A DNA stretch of 30,861 nt from Albibacterium sp035514885 (GTDB taxonomy: Bacteria > Bacteroidota > Bacteroidia > Sphingobacteriales > Sphingobacteriaceae). The notes under the pieces were generated by a model. That model saw only the letters and a list, made by a program, of their open reading frames with translations, was not told the DNA's origin and searched no databases. A program made the translations under genes and the position numbers. The DNA lies in contig NZ_DATJCH010000018.1 of NCBI RefSeq assembly GCF_035514885.1, positions 1-30,861 on the forward strand, in the 5' to 3' direction. Shown one piece after another: positions 1-7,590 of the stretch (its first letter is position 1; every line of letters starts with the position of its first letter).

Positions 1-3000
1 GTTGCAGTCAACAACCGTGCAGCTGTTAATGTGACACTTGCCGAGGCTGTAACCAGTTTGAACGAAGTGGTTGTAACCGGTTATACCACAGAACAGAAGA
101 AAGACATCATCGGTGCAGTATCCATCGTAAATGCAGAAGATCTAAATTCTACTCCAACGGGCAATATTACCAGTCAGTTACAGGGACGTTCGGCCGGTGT
201 TACGGTAAGTTCGGATGGCAGTCTTGACGGTGGTGCTAAAGTACGTATCCGTGGTTTTGGTTCTTTCTCAGGATCTGAACCGCTCTATGTAATCGATGGT
301 GTTCCTGTTGGTGGAGGACGTGGGGGAAGAACAAACTCTGCAGTCGACAACCTGAATCCCAACGATATTGAATCGATGCAGGTATTGAAAGATGCTGCTG
401 CAGCCTCTATCTACGGTGCTCGTGCTGCCAATGGTGTGGTAATTATCACCACTAAAAAAGGTCAGGCCGGAACTCCAAAAGTGACCGTAGAAGGTTATTA
501 CGGTAGTAACTATGTAAGTAAAAATGACTTCCCTGAGCTTTTGAATTCAAAAGAAATGGGTGAATTATATTGGAAGGAATTGCAAGGAGCTTATGATGCT
601 ACAGGTAATCCTGCTTATCAACCTGGAGGGGCTTCGTGGGGGCATCCTGCATACGGTTATGGGACAACTCCTGTTATTCCTGAATATATTTTAGCATACA
701 ATAATGGTGCAAAACTAGGTGGTGCAGCTTTAGAAGCATTACGAGTTAGCGACCCTGCTGCATTTGCTAGGGTGACTGACCCAGCAAATTATAAATTTGG
801 ACAGCCTGGATTGAATCAGATCGTTAAAGCAGGTGATACAGATTGGTTTGATGAGTATTATAACGCTGCTCCTATGACCAATATTCAGTTAGGTGCACGT
901 GGTGGCACACAGACCGGGAATTATGCTTTGAGTCTGAATTACATGAAACGTGAAAATACGATCGCAAAGACAAACTCTTTTGAACGGTATTCACTTCGTG
1001 CCAACTCAACTTTTAATGTTCGTAAGAATATCCGTTTGGGTGAAAATTTGCAGGTTTCCTACGGAAATATGAAAGGAGCCAACGGTACTGCATCAACAGC
1101 TTGGACTATGCAACCATTGATTCCTGTTTATGACATTATGGGCAACCCGGCAAGTTCGGCCGCTCCTGGATTAGTTGCAGTAGGCGATACTGGTAGAAAC
1201 GGTATAGGTGAAGCATGGCGTAACCGTTTTGATGGTAGCACCAATTATGGAATATTCGGTAATGTATTTGGAGAAGTGGATATCATTAAAGGATTAACCG
1301 CACGCACCTCATTCGGTGTGAATTACTCTTCTCGAAACTTTAAGGATATAGATCCAGTTACTTATGAGCATGCTGAGAATACAAATTCGAACTCAATAAC
1401 TAATCAAAAGAACTTTTTTAATCAATGGACCTGGACCAATACCTTGAATTACGGTATTACCGTTGCTGAGAATCATGATTTCAAAATTTTAGTAGGTTCA
1501 GAAGCTATTAGATCTTATAATGAAGATTTAACGGCCGGCCGTACTTTAATTTCACTAGCATTGGAGGATGATCCTAATTTCCAAGTGATTGACGCAGCAA
1601 CAGGTGTGCAAACTAATTCCGGAGGTTTCGGAAGAAGTTCCTTGTATTCTTTGTTTAGCCGTGTTGATTATTCTTACGCCGGTAAATATTTGTTTAATGC
1701 AACAGTTCGTCGTGACGAATCATCGAAATTTAGTGCTGATAACCGTGTAGGTTATTTCCCTGCAGCAGCAATTGGCTGGAGAGTTTCGGCAGAACCATTT
1801 ATGCAAAGCCTTACCTTTCTGAATGATTTGAAACTTCGCGCAAGTTATGGTATTATTGGTAATGAAAGTGGCCTGTCTGCTGAGAATCAATATAATGTGT
1901 ATGTATCTAACTTAGGTGAAGGTTACCCGATAACAGGCACTAATGCTGGAAAAAGTGACAGTTACACTGTGGGTAGAGTTGGTAACGCAGGTGCTAAATG
2001 GGAAGAAAACACTACTACCAATATTGGCTTGGATGCAACAATGTTTAACAACTCAGTAAACTTTACCATTGAGGTATATAACAAACAAACTAAAGATTTG
2101 TTGGTACAGAACCAACCGCCAAGAACAGGTATCAATGCTACACAGCCCTACCTGAATGCAGGTGATATGACCAATAAAGGGATCGATATCAGCTTGAGTA
2201 AACGTGGTGAGATTGCAGAAGGATTTGGTTATGATTTAGCGGCTACCTTCTCAAAATACAAAAATGAAGTAACGCGTGTTTTGGATAACCCTTCTGCTAC
2301 AATCCAAGGATCAAGCACCCGTTTAAACGGTAGTCCAAGTTTAACCCGTGTGGGTGATCCGATTGCTTCCTTCTATGGTTACAAATTGGATGGCTTCTTC
2401 AATACCCAAGCAGAAGTAGATGCATTCAATGCAACCTATAATCCGGAAGGTACTACCACTCCTTGGATTCCGCCTTCCGTTGGTAGTTGGAAGATTGAAG
2501 ATGTGAATGGTGATCATGTAATCAATGCAGATGATCGTACTATTATTGGCTCTCCACACCCTGATTTTCAGGCAAGCTTTAATTTAGGATTGAACTACAA
2601 GAACTTTGATTTCAGCGCATTTGTGTTCTGGAATAAAGGTGGTCAATTATTTAACTTAAGCCGTTATAATGTTGATTTTAATACTTTCCAATATAACAGA
2701 AGTGCTCGTATGCTTTACGAATCATGGACTCCTGAATTAGGAAACAACGCGAAATTGCCTAAATCTAATCTATTGGATACCTATTCAAATGTTAACGTTA
2801 CTGATTACTACCTGGAATCAGCTACTTACTTACGTTTGAAAACACTTCAACTGGGCTACACTATCCCAACGAACGTAATCAGCAAAGCGGGATTGGATAA
2901 GGTACGTGTATATGTTCAGGCACAAAATCTGTTTACTGCCAAAGGCACAAATACAACGGTATTAGATCCGGATGCTTCATTAGGTGGTGGTGATACTTCA

Positions 3001-3069
3001 ATGGGTGTGGTAAATAATAGCTTTCCAACACCTAAGCAAATACTATTTGGTATCAGCGTTGGGTTTTAA
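1..3069 (+). CDS. SusC-like TonB-dependent outer-membrane transporter (5' truncated)
   Basis: Partial gene: the frame is open from base 1, so signal peptide and most of the carboxypeptidase-like N-terminal domain lie outside the window; 1022 residues are visible. The visible part opens with the end of that domain, then the typical SusC junction LNEVVVTGY and a plug domain with LQGRSAGV and an AANGVVIITTKKG segment. The rest is the 22-strand-type beta-barrel ending in LFGISVGF, an aromatic C-terminus expected of outer-membrane barrels. A Ca-binding-like DVNGDHVINADD stretch near residues 835-846 is common in SusC proteins. In the family, SusC imports oligosaccharides with TonB energy, capped by a SusD lipoprotein; the SusD gene follows 31 bases downstream. 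The substrate cannot be read from sequence. Confidence 0.96.
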   Translation, partial: VAVNNRAAVNVTLAEAVTSLNEVVVTGYTTEQKKDIIGAVSIVNAEDLNSTPTGNITSQLQGRSAGVTVSSDGSLDGGAKVRIRGFGSFSGSEPLYVIDGVPVGGGRGGRTNSAVDNLNPNDIESMQVLKDAAAASIYGARAANGVVIITTKKGQAGTPKVTVEGYYGSNYVSKNDFPELLNSKEMGELYWKELQGAYDATGNPAYQPGGASWGHPAYGYGTTPVIPEYILAYNNGAKLGGAALEALRVSDPAAFARVTDPANYKFGQPGLNQIVKAGDTDWFDEYYNAAPMTNIQLGARGGTQTGNYALSLNYMKRENTIAKTNSFERYSLRANSTFNVRKNIRLGENLQVSYGNMKGANGTASTAWTMQPLIPVYDIMGNPASSAAPGLVAVGDTGRNGIGEAWRNRFDGSTNYGIFGNVFGEVDIIKGLTARTSFGVNYSSRNFKDIDPVTYEHAENTNSNSITNQKNFFNQWTWTNTLNYGITVAENHDFKILVGSEAIRSYNEDLTAGRTLISLALEDDPNFQVIDAATGVQTNSGGFGRSSLYSLFSRVDYSYAGKYLFNATVRRDESSKFSADNRVGYFPAAAIGWRVSAEPFMQSLTFLNDLKLRASYGIIGNESGLSAENQYNVYVSNLGEGYPITGTNAGKSDSYTVGRVGNAGAKWEENTTTNIGLDATMFNNSVNFTIEVYNKQTKDLLVQNQPPRTGINATQPYLNAGDMTNKGIDISLSKRGEIAEGFGYDLAATFSKYKNEVTRVLDNPSATIQGSSTRLNGSPSLTRVGDPIASFYGYKLDGFFNTQAEVDAFNATYNPEGTTTPWIPPSVGSWKIEDVNGDHVINADDRTIIGSPHPDFQASFNLGLNYKNFDFSAFVFWNKGGQLFNLSRYNVDFNTFQYNRSARMLYESWTPELGNNAKLPKSNLLDTYSNVNVTDYYLESATYLRLKTLQLGYTIPTNVISKAGLDKVRVYVQAQNLFTAKGTNTTVLDPDASLGGGDTSMGVVNNSFPTPKQILFGISVGF

Positions 3070-3100
3070 TAATTAAGAAATAATATTTAACAACATAAAT

Positions 3101-4888
3101 ATGAAAAAGATTCATTCAGTAATATTTACATTGATTGTATGTGTTACGTTGTTTTCCTGTAAGGATAACTTCGTAGAGCAGCAACCCATTGGTTCTTTTC
3201 CGGAAAGTGTATTAACTACTCCGGAAGGTATTAATTTTGCCTTAACAGGTGCATATTCTGCCTTAAATGGTGTAGGTGGTATGGACAGGGGACCAGGAAA
3301 TATACTTTTCGGAAGTATTCGTGGTGGCGAAGCTCATAAAGGATCAACTGGTGGTGATCAACCTCAGATGATTGAGATTCAAAAGTTTGCTGTTAACGCA
3401 GGGAATAGTTCAGTAACTAATAATTTTATTTACTACTATGATGCAGTTTACCGTACTAATATGGTATTGTCAAATCTTCCTAATGTAGTAGGTTTAACAG
3501 ATGCTCAGAAAACTCAAATTGAAGCAGAAGCGCGTTTTTTACGAGGACATTATATGTTTCAATTGAAACGTCTTTTTGGAAATGTTCCTTTTGTTGATGA
3601 GACTAGTATAGCGGATCCACGTGTTCCAAATACTGATGAATCCGGCAATTTTGTAGATGCTTGGCCTAGTATAGCTGCTGATTTTAAATTTGCAGCTGAA
3701 AACTTAGCACCTACTAATTCGGATAAAGGAAGAGCTAATAAATGGGCAGCTGTAGCTTATTTAGGTAAAACATACCTCTACATGGGTAATGAAGGTGATA
3801 ATGCAAATTATACTTTAGCTCAAGCAGCATTTAATGATGTAATTGCAAACGGAGTAACCAATAGTGGTACCAAATATGCATTGAACGCTGATTACCATGC
3901 TAATTTTAACAGCTTAACGGAGAACGGCCCTGAAGCTGTATTCGCAGTTCAACATTCTGTAAATGATGGAAGTACTGGTGGCTATTCAAATGCAAGCCGT
4001 GATTTACAATATATCAGTCCGCAAAGTGGTGGAGGACCTGGTGATAACAGAGGATATGGATTCTTTTACCCTTCGCAATGGTTTGTTAACCACTTCCGTG
4101 TTGATGCAAATGGTCTTCCTATTTTTGATGATGCTGCTCGCAACGCTGCTAAGATTAAAAGTGATGATGGAGTAGCGGCTGCAGATCCATATACTCCAGA
4201 TAATGGATTAATAGATCCAAGATTAGACTGGAGCGTTGGTCGTCGTGGCATCCCATTCTTGGATTACGGACAATTTTCGCCAACATGGGTTCGGGATGCT
4301 GCTGCTGCTGGTCCTTACATTAGTCAAAAGTTCTTTACTTCGAAAGCTGCTAATGGTCTAGCTGCTTCAAGACCTGAAAATAATTTAAACATCAATGTGA
4401 TTCGTTATGCAGACGTTTTATTAATGGCAGCTGAAGTTGAAGCAAGAATTGGAAGCCTTACTAAGGCACAAGGCTATGTAAATGATGTTCGTGGCCGTAT
4501 GGCAACTAATACAGAATCAAAAGAGAATTGGGTTCTTAAAGAAGATGGTACACCAGCGGCAAATTATAAAATAGGTTTGTATCCTGTAGGATCCCCGCAA
4601 TTTGCAACTCCTACAAAAGCGCTAGAAGCTATTTTCTTCGAACGTACTTTAGAGTTGGGATTGGAAGGTCATCGTGCATACGATGCAGTGCGTTTCGGAG
4701 CTGAAGATGGAACAACTGATACTAAAGAATTAATGGGTTATATTAATTATGAATCCACTTTAAAAGGTTATCTGTCAGGTGCTTCGTATAGCAGAACTCC
4801 AGATGCTATTATGCCAATACCACAACAAGCTATTGATAATAGCTTTAAAGATGGTAAATACACTCTAGAGCAAAATCCTGACTATTAA
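3101..4888 (+). CDS. SusD/RagB-like surface glycan-binding lipoprotein
   Basis: A 595-residue protein with a lipoprotein signal (hydrophobic stretch ending LFSC, Cys20 as probable lipidation site). It has the SusD layout: an N-terminal region of TPR-like helices with the usual AEARFLRGHYMFQL segment, and a C-terminal part containing RYADVLLMAAEVEAR, FERTLELGLEGHR and the terminal IMPIPQQAID motif. SusD proteins sit on the cell surface as the lid of the SusC channel and bind the oligosaccharide. It follows SusC in the same operon and is the last gene before a strong terminator. No glycoside hydrolase lies between it and the terminator, so its substrate is unknown. Confidence 0.96.
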   Translation: MKKIHSVIFTLIVCVTLFSCKDNFVEQQPIGSFPESVLTTPEGINFALTGAYSALNGVGGMDRGPGNILFGSIRGGEAHKGSTGGDQPQMIEIQKFAVNAGNSSVTNNFIYYYDAVYRTNMVLSNLPNVVGLTDAQKTQIEAEARFLRGHYMFQLKRLFGNVPFVDETSIADPRVPNTDESGNFVDAWPSIAADFKFAAENLAPTNSDKGRANKWAAVAYLGKTYLYMGNEGDNANYTLAQAAFNDVIANGVTNSGTKYALNADYHANFNSLTENGPEAVFAVQHSVNDGSTGGYSNASRDLQYISPQSGGGPGDNRGYGFFYPSQWFVNHFRVDANGLPIFDDAARNAAKIKSDDGVAAADPYTPDNGLIDPRLDWSVGRRGIPFLDYGQFSPTWVRDAAAAGPYISQKFFTSKAANGLAASRPENNLNINVIRYADVLLMAAEVEARIGSLTKAQGYVNDVRGRMATNTESKENWVLKEDGTPAANYKIGLYPVGSPQFATPTKALEAIFFERTLELGLEGHRAYDAVRFGAEDGTTDTKELMGYINYESTLKGYLSGASYSRTPDAIMPIPQQAIDNSFKDGKYTLEQNPDY

Positions 4889-4910
4889 TAGTAAATTTGA
4901 GCCAATTTTG

Positions 4911-4957
4911 AAGGAAGGTTCAATAAAAAGCATTTAGCTTTTTATTGAACCTTCCTT
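4911..4957 (+). terminator. Strong intrinsic terminator after susCD pair 1
   Basis: A perfect 21-bp stem (4911-4931 with 4937-4957) around a 5-base loop (ATTTA), starting 22 bases after the SusD stop. The right arm ends in CTTCCTT followed by TTATTTATAAA, so a T-rich tail is present but interrupted. The stem is unusually long and fully paired. It should separate the SusCD operon from the AraC promoter immediately downstream. Confidence 0.85.
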
Positions 4958-4984
4958 TATTTATAAAATATTTTTCAATAAAAA

Positions 4985-5015
4985 TTGTTTATTTAATTAT
5001 TTTTTATACATTTGC
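4985..5015 (+). promoter_or_regulatory. Candidate Bacteroidota promoter for the AraC gene
   Basis: ATTG (4985-4988), a 19-base spacer, then TACATTTG (5008-5015), which fits the Bacteroidota sigma-ABfr consensus TTTG-N19..21-TAnnTTTG. The predicted start site falls about 7 bases downstream, at the edge of the first palindrome (5023-5040). A protein bound there would therefore block initiation. The same arrangement with the same spacings occurs at 20881-20911. Confidence 0.65.
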
Positions 5016-5022
5016 TACTGTT

Positions 5023-5040
5023 ATGCAAACGTTGGCATAA
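5023..5040. promoter_or_regulatory. Palindromic operator 1a (LacI/PurR-like)
   Basis: TATGCAAACGTTGGCATA, an 18-base near-palindrome centred on CG with core AACGTT. The form TGCnAACGTTnGCA resembles the CG-centred operators of the LacI/GalR/PurR family (PurR: GCAAACGTTTGC). It starts 8 bases after the -7 element and lies 75 bp centre to centre from operator 1b. Three further sites of the same form occur in the window, none of them inside a gene. No LacI-family gene is in the window, so the binding protein is inferred. Confidence 0.65.
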
Positions 5041-5097
5041 GTATTATTGATCTAATATTTCTTGTCAGCATTATAAATTGGTTAATTGTTGTGGTTA

Positions 5098-5115
5098 ATT
5101 GCCAACGTTAGCATA
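5098..5115. promoter_or_regulatory. Palindromic operator 1b (LacI/PurR-like)
   Basis: ATTGCCAACGTTAGCATA, the partner of the site at 5023-5040 in inverted orientation: the conserved GGCA/TGCC halves face each other across the spacer. It lies 40 bases upstream of the AraC start codon, in the presumed leader. Spacing of about seven helical turns would allow a tetrameric repressor to loop the DNA. Confidence 0.6.
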
Positions 5116-5155
5116 ACTTTTTCTTAAATTGCTGGTAAATTAGTAGGAGGATATT

Positions 5156-6043
5156 ATGAAACCAGAATTATTAAAAGTATCTCATAAACCCGTACTATCC
5201 TTTAGTACAAGACAAGACTGTTTGCCAAACATTAATAATAGATGGCATTACCATTCAGAGAGCGAACTGATTTATTTCCATAAAGGTTCAGGTATGCAGT
5301 TTGTGGGTGATAGCATCAAAAGGTTTGAACAAAGTAATATTGTGTTGCTTGGATCCAATTTGCCACATTACTGGAAATTTGATAATGACAATCATCTCAA
5401 ACAAATGAATGGAAATCCGTATTCTACGGTGATACATTTTTCTGAAGATTTTTGGGGACAGACATTTCTTAATGTGCCTGAGAATAAAATTATAAAACAT
5501 ACTTTAAATAACGCTAAAAGAGGAATACAAATTTCAGCTGAAAAAGAACCTTTAATTGGTGAGTTAATTGAACAGATAGTTAGTGCGGAAGGGCATACTC
5601 GTATAATTTTGCTGATGGAAGTATTAGCTCTTATTGGGTCGTCCAATAGTGGAAAGTTGCTGTCTTCTGTAGGCTTTAAATGCAATTTTGATGAAGGGGA
5701 TAAATATAGGATCAAGCTTATTTACGATTACTCTTTTGCCAACTTTAAGGATAAAATATTGCTTGAGGAAATAGCAGCAATAGCCAATTTAACTCCTAAT
5801 TCTTTTTGTCGATATTTTAAGGCTAAGACTAGTAAAACATATTTGCAGTTTGTTACTGAAATAAGAATTAGCCATGCCTGCAAATTACTGCTTGAAGATG
5901 AAATTAGCATTAAACAAATATGTTATGAAAGCGGTTTCAATAACTTTTCTTCCTTTCATTCGGCATTTAAGCTGATAACAGGGAAAACTCCGCTAAGCTA
6001 TAAACAAAGTTTTATGTCTAATAGCATTTATGATAAAGTTTAG
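5156..6043 (+). CDS. AraC-family transcriptional regulator with N-terminal cupin
   Basis: A 295-residue regulator. Residues about 8-100 form a cupin-like sensor domain with the HxHxxxEL pattern (His31, His33, Glu37), and residues about 185-285 hold the double helix-turn-helix of AraC/XylS proteins, including the signature GFNNFSSFHSAFK and GKTPLSYK. Such proteins usually activate sugar catabolic genes in response to a small ligand; the ligand is not readable here. The start is supported by AGGAGG at 5145-5150, five bases before ATG, which is unusual in Bacteroidota, where Shine-Dalgarno sites are rare. Its promoter is flanked by two LacI-like palindromes shared with the operon starting at 21032, so this regulator may be part of that circuit. 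The CE1 esterase gene follows on the same strand after 196 bases. Confidence 0.93.
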   Translation: MKPELLKVSHKPVLSFSTRQDCLPNINNRWHYHSESELIYFHKGSGMQFVGDSIKRFEQSNIVLLGSNLPHYWKFDNDNHLKQMNGNPYSTVIHFSEDFWGQTFLNVPENKIIKHTLNNAKRGIQISAEKEPLIGELIEQIVSAEGHTRIILLMEVLALIGSSNSGKLLSSVGFKCNFDEGDKYRIKLIYDYSFANFKDKILLEEIAAIANLTPNSFCRYFKAKTSKTYLQFVTEIRISHACKLLLEDEISIKQICYESGFNNFSSFHSAFKLITGKTPLSYKQSFMSNSIYDKV

Positions 6044-6146
6044 GAGCGACATTAAGACTCAATTGATGTTAATATCTCTTACAAAAAGGATAATTATTGA
6101 TAATGCTATTTTTTACTAAAATATTTATTTAGATAAAGAAGATTGC

Positions 6147-6167
6147 GCTTAGCAATACTTGCTAAGC
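6147..6167. promoter_or_regulatory. Inverted repeat upstream of esterase 1 (TTAGCAA half-sites)
   Basis: GCTTAGCAA-TAC-TTGCTAAGC, a perfect 9-bp inverted repeat ending 72 bases before the esterase ATG. A related inverted repeat with the same TTAGCAA/TTGCTAA halves lies at 19850-19878, 69 bases before the second esterase gene. The TTG of the right arm could be the -33 element of a promoter with a weak -7 box near 6181-6188 (TATTATAC). Probably an operator; a small hairpin is also possible. Confidence 0.5.
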
Positions 6168-6193
6168 TTCAATTAGGTGATATTATACCGTGC

Positions 6194-6218
6194 CAATAAA
6201 CAATAAACAATAAACAAT
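6194..6218 (+). repeat. Heptanucleotide tandem repeat (CAATAAA)x3.5
   Basis: Three full copies of CAATAAA plus CAAT, 22-46 bases upstream of the esterase ATG at 6240. It lies in the presumed 5' leader or at the transcription start. Repeats of this kind can change copy number by strand slippage, though three and a half copies is a short tract. Confidence 0.85.
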
Positions 6219-6239
6219 TCATAAACTTAAATTATCAAA

Positions 6240-7352
6240 ATGAAATTAAAACTATTCAGTATTGCATTCGCAATTATTTTTGCAAGTAGTGTTTGGCAGG
6301 TACAAGCGCAGTCAACTATAAAAGAGGACTTTAAGCCTTCTACCCTTAATCAGCCGGGACAAGAATACCCTCAGGTTAATTCTCAGGGATATGCTCGTTT
6401 CCGTGTACACGCACCTCAGGCTGATAGTGTCAGAGTGAGTTTAGGGCTTGGAGGACAAGGTGGTACTAAATTAACGAAAGGTGCCGATGGATATTTTACT
6501 GGTACAACTGCAGGACCAATGGATGAGGGTTTCCACTATTATCATTTAACAGTTGATGGTGGTGTATTTAACGATCCTGGTGCATTGAATTATTATGGTT
6601 CTGTTCGTTGGGAAAGTGGTATTGAAATCCCTGCTCATGATCAGGATTTTTATGCATTAAAAGATGTTCCGCATGGTAATGTACAGCAAATACTTTTCCC
6701 CTCTAAAAGCACCAATACTTCTCGTCGTGCATTTGTATACACACCTCCAGGTTACGATAAAGATTCGAAACGCTATCCTGTATTGTATTTGCAACATGGT
6801 TGGGGTGAAGACGAAACTGCATGGAGCAATCAAGGACATGCTAATCTAATAATGGATAATATGATAGCCGAAGGAAAAGTAAAGCCTTTCATTATTGTAA
6901 TGACCTATGGAATGACTAATGTTGCTAGAATAGGGGGACTAAGAGATTTCAAAATAGAAGGATTTCAAACCGTTTTATTAGACGAATTAATACCATATGT
7001 AGATGCTAATTTTCGCACGTTAGCAGATAGAAATAATCGGGCAATGGCAGGTCTTTCGATGGGTGGTATGGAAACACACACAATTACACTTAATAAGCCT
7101 GAAGTTTTTGCCTACTATGGTTTGCTAAGTGGTGGTACATATACCCCGGATCAACTTAAGGGTAAACCTGAACCTAAGCTAGTCTTTTTAAGTGCAGGTA
7201 GTAAAGAAAGACCTGACGGTGTTAGAAATGCTGCTACAGCATTAAAAGCAGCGGGTTATAATGCTGTTTCTTACGTGTCAGAAGGAACCGCTCATGAGTT
7301 CTTAACTTGGCGCCGCAGCCTTCGCGAGCTTGCGCCTTTGTTGTTTAAATAA
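6240..7352 (+). CDS. Exported CE1-type esterase with N-terminal Ig-like/CBM48 domain
   Basis: A 370-residue protein with signal peptide (cleavage near QVQAQ, residue 24). Residues about 50-125 look like an E-set/CBM48-type beta-sandwich; residues about 145-370 are an alpha/beta-hydrolase of the esterase D/CE1 type. Visible are YTPPGY, the oxyanion-side YLQHGWGEDETAW, nucleophile Ser273 in GLSMGG and catalytic His352 in TAHEF. The acid residue is not in the usual position: the segment reads SAGSKERPDG, so Glu323 or Asp326 are candidates. CE1 enzymes remove acetyl or feruloyl groups from plant polysaccharides such as xylan. A shorter CE1-type paralogue lies at 19948-20856, and both genes have related inverted repeats upstream. 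Confidence 0.9.
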   Translation: MKLKLFSIAFAIIFASSVWQVQAQSTIKEDFKPSTLNQPGQEYPQVNSQGYARFRVHAPQADSVRVSLGLGGQGGTKLTKGADGYFTGTTAGPMDEGFHYYHLTVDGGVFNDPGALNYYGSVRWESGIEIPAHDQDFYALKDVPHGNVQQILFPSKSTNTSRRAFVYTPPGYDKDSKRYPVLYLQHGWGEDETAWSNQGHANLIMDNMIAEGKVKPFIIVMTYGMTNVARIGGLRDFKIEGFQTVLLDELIPYVDANFRTLADRNNRAMAGLSMGGMETHTITLNKPEVFAYYGLLSGGTYTPDQLKGKPEPKLVFLSAGSKERPDGVRNAATALKAAGYNAVSYVSEGTAHEFLTWRRSLRELAPLLFK

Positions 7353-7370
7353 AAAAGCTTCTTGTTTCTA

Positions 7371-7402
7371 AAAACCGTTCTGCTTTTGTAGAGCGGTTTT
7401 TT
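7371..7402 (+). terminator. Intrinsic terminator after esterase 1
   Basis: AAAACCGTTCT (7371-7381) pairs with AGAGCGGTTTT (7390-7400) with one G-T wobble and an 8-base loop, followed by TT and a T-rich stretch. It lies 18 bases after the esterase stop codon. Confidence 0.8.
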
Positions 7403-7590
7403 GTTTAATTTCTTTTTGCCACAGAGATTTTATATTCATAATTAAGCAATCTAATCAGTAATTTAACCGTTGCTAGCTTGCCGCAATTCTATTGGTAATA
7501 TTTCTTAATAAAGAGGTAATTCAGTGGAGTTTTTAATAAGAATTTAATCCTTAATTTGGAGACCAATCATTTACTTATAAAACGAAATAA
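7403..7590 (+). other. Leader/promoter region of the fucose operon
   Basis: 188 bases without a gene between the terminator and fucP. The fucP promoter must lie here, but I find no good TTTG-N19..21-TAnnTTTG match, no AACGTT palindrome and no complete TTAGCAA inverted repeat. The leader just before the start codon is A-rich. Confidence 0.4.

Noticed and set aside
5023..5115. Paired palindromes as terminal inverted repeats of a small mobile element (MITE)
   Set aside because: Similarity continues upstream into the -7 and -33 elements with equal spacing, both copies sit just before start codons, and no target-site duplication is visible. A conserved promoter module explains it better.
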